The notes below the pieces were generated by a model. That model was given only the letters and a program-made list of their open reading frames with translations, was not told the origin of the DNA and did no database searches. From assembly GCA_009843915.1 (NCBI GenBank), contig VYCM01000141.1:31152-95151 (forward strand): a stretch of DNA of 64,000 nucleotides, given 5' to 3'. Numbering within the stretch: position 1 is the first letter of the stretch; every line of letters begins with the position of its first letter. The position numbers were made by a program, and so were the translations under genes. The DNA comes from Acidimicrobiaceae bacterium. GTDB lineage: Bacteria > Actinomycetota > Acidimicrobiia > Acidimicrobiales > Aldehydirespiratoraceae. Below are positions 60,566 through 64,000 of this stretch, one piece after another.

Positions 60566-61804
60566 TCATAGTGTTGTCTCCTCGGGCATGCTGCGCGGCT
60601 CGACGATCCGGGCCACCGTCATCACCGCGATCACCAGCACACCGAGCACCACCAGCGTCGTGCGGATCCCGATGGCGTCGGCCACGATTCCGATGGGCAG
60701 GGCGGCTATGGCGAAACCCGAGAAGCTGAGCATCAGCAGGCTCTGGACCCGTCCGTGGTACTCGACCGGCGTCGATGTGAGCAGCATGGAGTTGTTGAGC
60801 GCCTGGAACACGCTGGACGTGGCTCCCACCACTGCCATCACCGCCAGCGCGGCGTAGAAACCGGGCATCACCGCGAACACGGCCAGCGAGGCGCCGAAGG
60901 CCAGGCCGCTGCGAGTCTGGAACGGGCGCAGCCTCCTCCGCTCGAGGTTCGCCAGCGAGATGGATCCCACCGCGGCGCCCACCGCCGCGGCCGCGTTGAG
61001 AAAGCCGAAGCCGGTCGATCCACTGCTGTGGACCTGCTCGGCCACCACCGGCAGGAACGCCATGTGGGGGAAGCCGATCAGCACCACCCCGAACGACACC
61101 AGTAGCAGGTGCACGAGGTCCGGGCGGGAGCGAACGAATCTCAAGCCGTCGGCGATATCGCCCAGCGCGCTACGACCCGAGTGGCTCGCCGGCGTTCCCC
61201 GGGGCAGGCCGATCAGCAGCGCCACGCTCAGGATCCCGAGTACGCCCGCGGCGAAGAAGACGCCGGCCAAGCCGAAGAAGGCCACACCGATCAAGGCGCC
61301 GGCCGCCGCGGGGCCGGCAACCCGGGCCAACTGCACGGTGGACATCGACAGGAACACCGCGTTGGTGATGGCCTCCCGGCCGACGATCTCGGAGATGAAG
61401 GAGAGCCGGGCCGGTGCCAGGATCGAGATGACGCCGCCCTGGACGACGCTGGCCGCGATCAGGATCCAGTACGTCTCAGTTCCGGTGGCCACCACCACGC
61501 CCAGGCAGATCGGGGTTGCAGTCTGCAGAACGCCTGCCACCAGGAGCACGGTGCGCTTAGGGAAGCGATCCGAGATCACGCCCCCGTAGGGGATGGCGAT
61601 GATGCTGCAGAATCCGAAGGCCAGCATCACGCCCCCGAGGCCGGTGTTGCTGCCGGTGAGTTCGAACGCGAGCCAGGCCCGGGCGATGCCGGCGACCTGC
61701 ATGGTGAGGAACGTGAACAACCCGCCCACGAAGAGCAATCGGAAGTGGCGGTTGCCGAGCGCCGCGAACCGCCCCGGGGGTCTCGGGGTTCCACCGGCGC
61801 GCAT
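60566..61804 (-). CDS. MFS exporter (EntS/MFS_3-like)
   Basis: A 412-residue MFS permease with about 12 helices, motif-A-like 'GGVISDRFPKRTVLLVAG' and the 'FLSMSTVQLARVAGPAAAGAL' stretch of the MFS_3/EntS group, which exports siderophores and drugs. The substrate is unknown. TACGCT ends 5 nt before ATG 61804, suggesting a leaderless start of the four-gene operon that runs to the TauE-like gene. Confidence 0.87.
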   Translation of the reverse strand: MRAGGTPRPPGRFAALGNRHFRLLFVGGLFTFLTMQVAGIARAWLAFELTGSNTGLGGVMLAFGFCSIIAIPYGGVISDRFPKRTVLLVAGVLQTATPICLGVVVATGTETYWILIAASVVQGGVISILAPARLSFISEIVGREAITNAVFLSMSTVQLARVAGPAAAGALIGVAFFGLAGVFFAAGVLGILSVALLIGLPRGTPASHSGRSALGDIADGLRFVRSRPDLVHLLLVSFGVVLIGFPHMAFLPVVAEQVHSSGSTGFGFLNAAAAVGAAVGSISLANLERRRLRPFQTRSGLAFGASLAVFAVMPGFYAALAVMAVVGATSSVFQALNNSMLLTSTPVEYHGRVQSLLMLSFSGFAIAALPIGIVADAIGIRTTLVVLGVLVIAVMTVARIVEPRSMPEETTL

Positions 61805-61809
61805 CCGTC

Positions 61810-61815
61810 AGCGTA
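61810..61815 (-). promoter_or_regulatory. Candidate -10 element of the MFS-SnoaL-cupin-TauE operon
   Basis: TACGCT on the minus strand lies 5 nt before ATG 61804 and is divergent from the cox promoter region. Confidence 0.35.
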
Positions 61816-61875
61816 CCCGTGACCGTGTCGCCGCTCCGAGGTCATCCCGCATGGGCGGGACAACGGTTGGTGGTG

Positions 61876-61881
61876 TAATGT
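61876..61881 (+). promoter_or_regulatory. Candidate -10 element of the cox operon
   Basis: TAATGT would start transcription near 61888, with a ~42-nt leader before ATG 61930. No -35 consensus is seen, so an activator may be needed. Confidence 0.35.
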
Positions 61882-61929
61882 CCGCGACCCGCGTGCACAT
61901 GCGCGGACCGCGACGAATGGGGGTCCAGG

Positions 61930-62799
61930 ATGCTGCCCGCCCAGTTCGACTACATAGCCGCCTCCTCGGTGGAGGAGGCCATTGCCGCCAAGGCTGAGGG
62001 GGGTGACGAGACCCGGTTCCTAGCCGGCGGGCAGAGCCTGCTGCCGATGATGAAGCTGCGGTTCGCGACACCTTCCAAGCTGGTGGACATCAACCGGATA
62101 GCTAGCGCCGGCCTCGACTCCATCAGGCGCCATAACGGCCAGCTGCACATCGGCGCGCTGGTCCGCCACGCCGACATCGCCGCCTCCGACGCCGTCTCCG
62201 GCGCCGTGGCCTCGGCTGCCCCCTGGATCTCCGATCCGTTGGTGCGCAACCTGGGCACCCTGTGCGGGTCGGTGGCCCACTGCGACCCCGAGGGCGATTG
62301 GAACACGGTGCTGCTGGCCACTGGTGCCGAGGTCGTCGTCCAAGGGCCGTCAGACCGGCGGAGGAGCATCGACATCGGCGACTTCGTGGTGGACTTCTTC
62401 ACCAACTCCTTGGCCGACGACGAGATGGTGTTGGGGGTGCACATCCCGGTGCCCTCGGGTCCGTCCGGTGGCAGCTATCAGAAGCTGGAGCGCAAGGTCG
62501 GCGACTACGCCACCGTCGGGGTGGCCGCCCACCTTGAGTTGGCTGCCGACGGCACCATCAGCGCGGCGGGCGTGGCCATGACGTCGGTGGCGCCCATCAA
62601 TCGCAAGGCCACCGACGCCGAGGCGCTGTTGGTGGGCAACACACCGAGCGCCGAGCTGTTCGCCGAGGCGGGCGCGGCCGCCGCGGCGGCCGCCGATCCC
62701 CGCGACGACGTGCGGGGATCGGCCCGATGGAAGCGCCAAGTGGTGGCTGCGTTCACCCGCAGGGCCCTCGCAGCCGCCGCCGAGCAGGCCCAGGCCTGA
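61930..62799 (+). CDS. coxM: Carbon-monoxide-dehydrogenase-type FAD-binding medium subunit
   Basis: The 289-residue flavoprotein of the xanthine-oxidase family carries both FAD signatures: 'AGGQSLLPMM' (32-41) and 'RNLGTLCGSVAHCDPEGD'. It passes electrons from the iron-sulfur subunit to the quinone pool. First gene in a coxM-coxS-coxL order, the arrangement of form-I CO dehydrogenases, although other molybdenum hydroxylases share it. ATG 61930. Confidence 0.9.
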   Translation: MLPAQFDYIAASSVEEAIAAKAEGGDETRFLAGGQSLLPMMKLRFATPSKLVDINRIASAGLDSIRRHNGQLHIGALVRHADIAASDAVSGAVASAAPWISDPLVRNLGTLCGSVAHCDPEGDWNTVLLATGAEVVVQGPSDRRRSIDIGDFVVDFFTNSLADDEMVLGVHIPVPSGPSGGSYQKLERKVGDYATVGVAAHLELAADGTISAAGVAMTSVAPINRKATDAEALLVGNTPSAELFAEAGAAAAAAADPRDDVRGSARWKRQVVAAFTRRALAAAAEQAQA

Positions 62800-62810
62800 G
62801 AGGGGGAGAC

Positions 62811-63287
62811 ATGGAGATCACCGTCAACATCAACGGAACCGACCACACCGCCGACGTCGAGCCTCGCCGGTTGCTGGTCGATCACATCCGCACGGGCGCC
62901 GGGCTGACGGGCACCCACATCGGCTGCGACACCACCAGCTGCGGGGTCTGCACCGTTCTGGTGGACGGCACCCCGGTCAAGTCGTGCACCATGCTGGCGG
63001 TTCAGGCCGACGGCCGGTCGGTGACAACCGTGGAGGGCCTGAAGACCGCCGACGGGCTGCACCCGGTCCAGCAGGCGTTCAGCGACGAGCACGGCCTGCA
63101 GTGCGGGTTCTGCACTCCAGCCATGATGCTGGTGGGCGCGGCCCTGATCGCGGACAACCCGGACCCGTCCGACGACGAGGTCCGCTGGGCCATCTCGGGG
63201 AACCTGTGCCGCTGCACCGGCTACATGAACATCGTCAAGGCCATCCAGGCCGCGGCCGCGGCGGCGTCGTCCAACGGCGACAGCTGA
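62811..63287 (+). CDS. coxS: CO-dehydrogenase-type [2Fe-2S] small subunit
   Basis: A 158-residue iron-sulfur protein with an N-terminal plant-ferredoxin-type cluster (Cys39, 44, 47, 59: '[10 protein letters not shown]') and a C-terminal helical-bundle cluster (Cys98, 101, 133, 135: 'CGFC' and 'CRC'). It wires the molybdenum site of CoxL to FAD in CoxM. ATG 62811 has GGGGGAG just upstream, so the longer frame from 62727 is rejected. Twelve bases after coxM. Confidence 0.95.
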   Translation: MEITVNINGTDHTADVEPRRLLVDHIRTGAGLTGTHIGCDTTSCGVCTVLVDGTPVKSCTMLAVQADGRSVTTVEGLKTADGLHPVQQAFSDEHGLQCGFCTPAMMLVGAALIADNPDPSDDEVRWAISGNLCRCTGYMNIVKAIQAAAAAASSNGDS

Positions 63288-63300
63288 AAGGGAGCGAGCA

Positions 63301-64000
63301 ATGACTGACACAACGACGACGCCTCCCGAGATCGGAGGCATCGGCCACAGCGTCAAGCGGGTGGAGGACGCCCGCCTGATCGAAGGCCAGGGCAACTTCC
63401 TAGACGACATCGCCCTGCCCGGCATGCTGCACATGGCCCTGGTGCGCTCGCCGGTGGCCCACGCCCGCATCAACGGCATCGACACCAGCGCCGCCACCGC
63501 GGTGGACGGCGTGCTGGCGGTCGTGACCGGCGAGCTGATGGACCAGCACGGACTTGCGTGGATGCCGACCCTGTCGGGCGACACCCAGGCCGTGCTGGCC
63601 ACCGACAAGGTCCGCTACCAGGGCCAGGAGGTGGCCGCGGTCATCGCCACCGACCCGTACGCGGCCGCCGACGGGGCCGAGCTGGTCGACGTGGACTACG
63701 AGATGCTCGACGCCATCACCACACCCCAGCAGTCCCTCGCCGACGGCGCGGCCCTGATCCGCGACGAGAAGGAGGACCAGACCGACAACCTGGCCTACAC
63801 CTGGGAGACCGGCGACGAGGCCGCCACCGACGCCGCCTTCGCCGCCGCGGACCGGGTGGTGTCGCTCACCACCCACTACCCCCGCTCGCATCCCGCGCCG
63901 CTGGAGACCTGCGGGATCGTGGCCGACGTCAACTCGGTGACCGGTCAGGCCACCATCTACATGACGTCGCAGGCGCCCCACGCCCACCGGACGCTGTTCG
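63301..64000 (+). CDS. coxL: CO-dehydrogenase-type molybdenum large subunit, 3' end outside window
   Basis: The first 233 residues of a large aldehyde-oxidase/CO-dehydrogenase molybdopterin subunit: 'SVKRVEDARLIEGQGNFLDD' (N-terminal binding strand), 'DKVRYQGQEVAAVIATD', and 'HPAPLETCGIVADVN', which resembles CoxL. The motif that would separate true CO dehydrogenase (the AYRCSFR active-site loop) from related aldehyde or purine hydroxylases lies beyond the window, so oxidation of CO is likely but not proven. ATG 63301 follows GGGAG. Confidence 0.85.
   Translation, partial: MTDTTTTPPEIGGIGHSVKRVEDARLIEGQGNFLDDIALPGMLHMALVRSPVAHARINGIDTSAATAVDGVLAVVTGELMDQHGLAWMPTLSGDTQAVLATDKVRYQGQEVAAVIATDPYAAADGAELVDVDYEMLDAITTPQQSLADGAALIRDEKEDQTDNLAYTWETGDEAATDAAFAAADRVVSLTTHYPRSHPAPLETCGIVADVNSVTGQATIYMTSQAPHAHRTLF

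Overview
The window is a gene-dense stretch of high-GC chromosomal DNA, about 60 genes on both strands, with no gap over 300 bases free of a gene. No rRNA, tRNA, CRISPR array, transposase or prophage module was seen. Several traits point to a high-GC actinobacterium: many GTG/TTG starts, ATGA/GTGA/TTGA overlaps, a SepIVA-like gene beside coaD, an rpmF-plsX-acpP-rnc-smc-ftsY-ffh block, and likely leaderless mRNAs. The marine or sponge-associated Acidimicrobiia are my best guess. This placement is inference from gene content; no phylogeny was run.

Layout. 1-4574: the end of a universal-stress-protein module, a short UvrD/PcrA-type helicase, a zincin-like metallopeptidase and a choline-sulfatase-like enzyme. 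4690-7122: a secreted protein of about 30 plant-type leucine-rich repeats. 7179-11159: a TPP riboswitch controlling a thiamine ABC importer (thiB-thiP-thiQ). 11156-12427: an MFS permease. 12505-17900: a tightly packed catabolic operon (3-hydroxyisobutyrate-dehydrogenase-like enzyme, cytochrome P450, alpha/beta hydrolase, alpha-methylacyl-CoA racemase, PIG-L deacetylase, small membrane protein), consistent with sterol or branched-chain lipid breakdown. 17993-19917: ATP-type PEP carboxykinase and a small cold-shock-like protein.

19987-43779 is a housekeeping superlocus: fakA-like DAK2 protein, recG, rsmD, coaD, sepIVA-like, DUF177, rpmF, plsX, acpP, rnc, a degenerate MutM/Fpg, smc, an HtrA-like protease, ftsY, ffh, rpsP, khpA, rimM, trmD, rplS, yraN, a small reverse-strand gene pair, a lipoprotein cytochrome c, comM, dprA and xerC. 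It links phospholipid and CoA synthesis, ribosome assembly, SRP targeting, chromosome segregation and DNA uptake/recombination.

43808-57805 is the most unusual part: two copies of a branched-chain-amino-acid-type (HAAT) ABC importer in which the components are fused in an unexpected way. In each copy the LivF ATPase is fused to the C-terminus of a 12-TM MFS-type protein, and LivH, LivM and LivG are fused into a second chain. Two lipoprotein binding proteins lie tail to tail between the copies. 57877-61804: MscS channel, TauE/SafE permease, cupin, SnoaL-like protein and MFS exporter. 61930-64000: start of a carbon-monoxide-dehydrogenase-type operon in the order coxM-coxS-coxL; coxL runs off the window.

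The observations most worth checking are the MFS-LivF/LivHMG systems, a Fpg homologue lacking its catalytic residues, a comM leader whose ribosome-binding site is buried in a perfect 11-bp hairpin, a rimM gene with no usable start codon in frame, and a recurring TANNNT-N5-9-start-codon pattern that suggests leaderless transcription.
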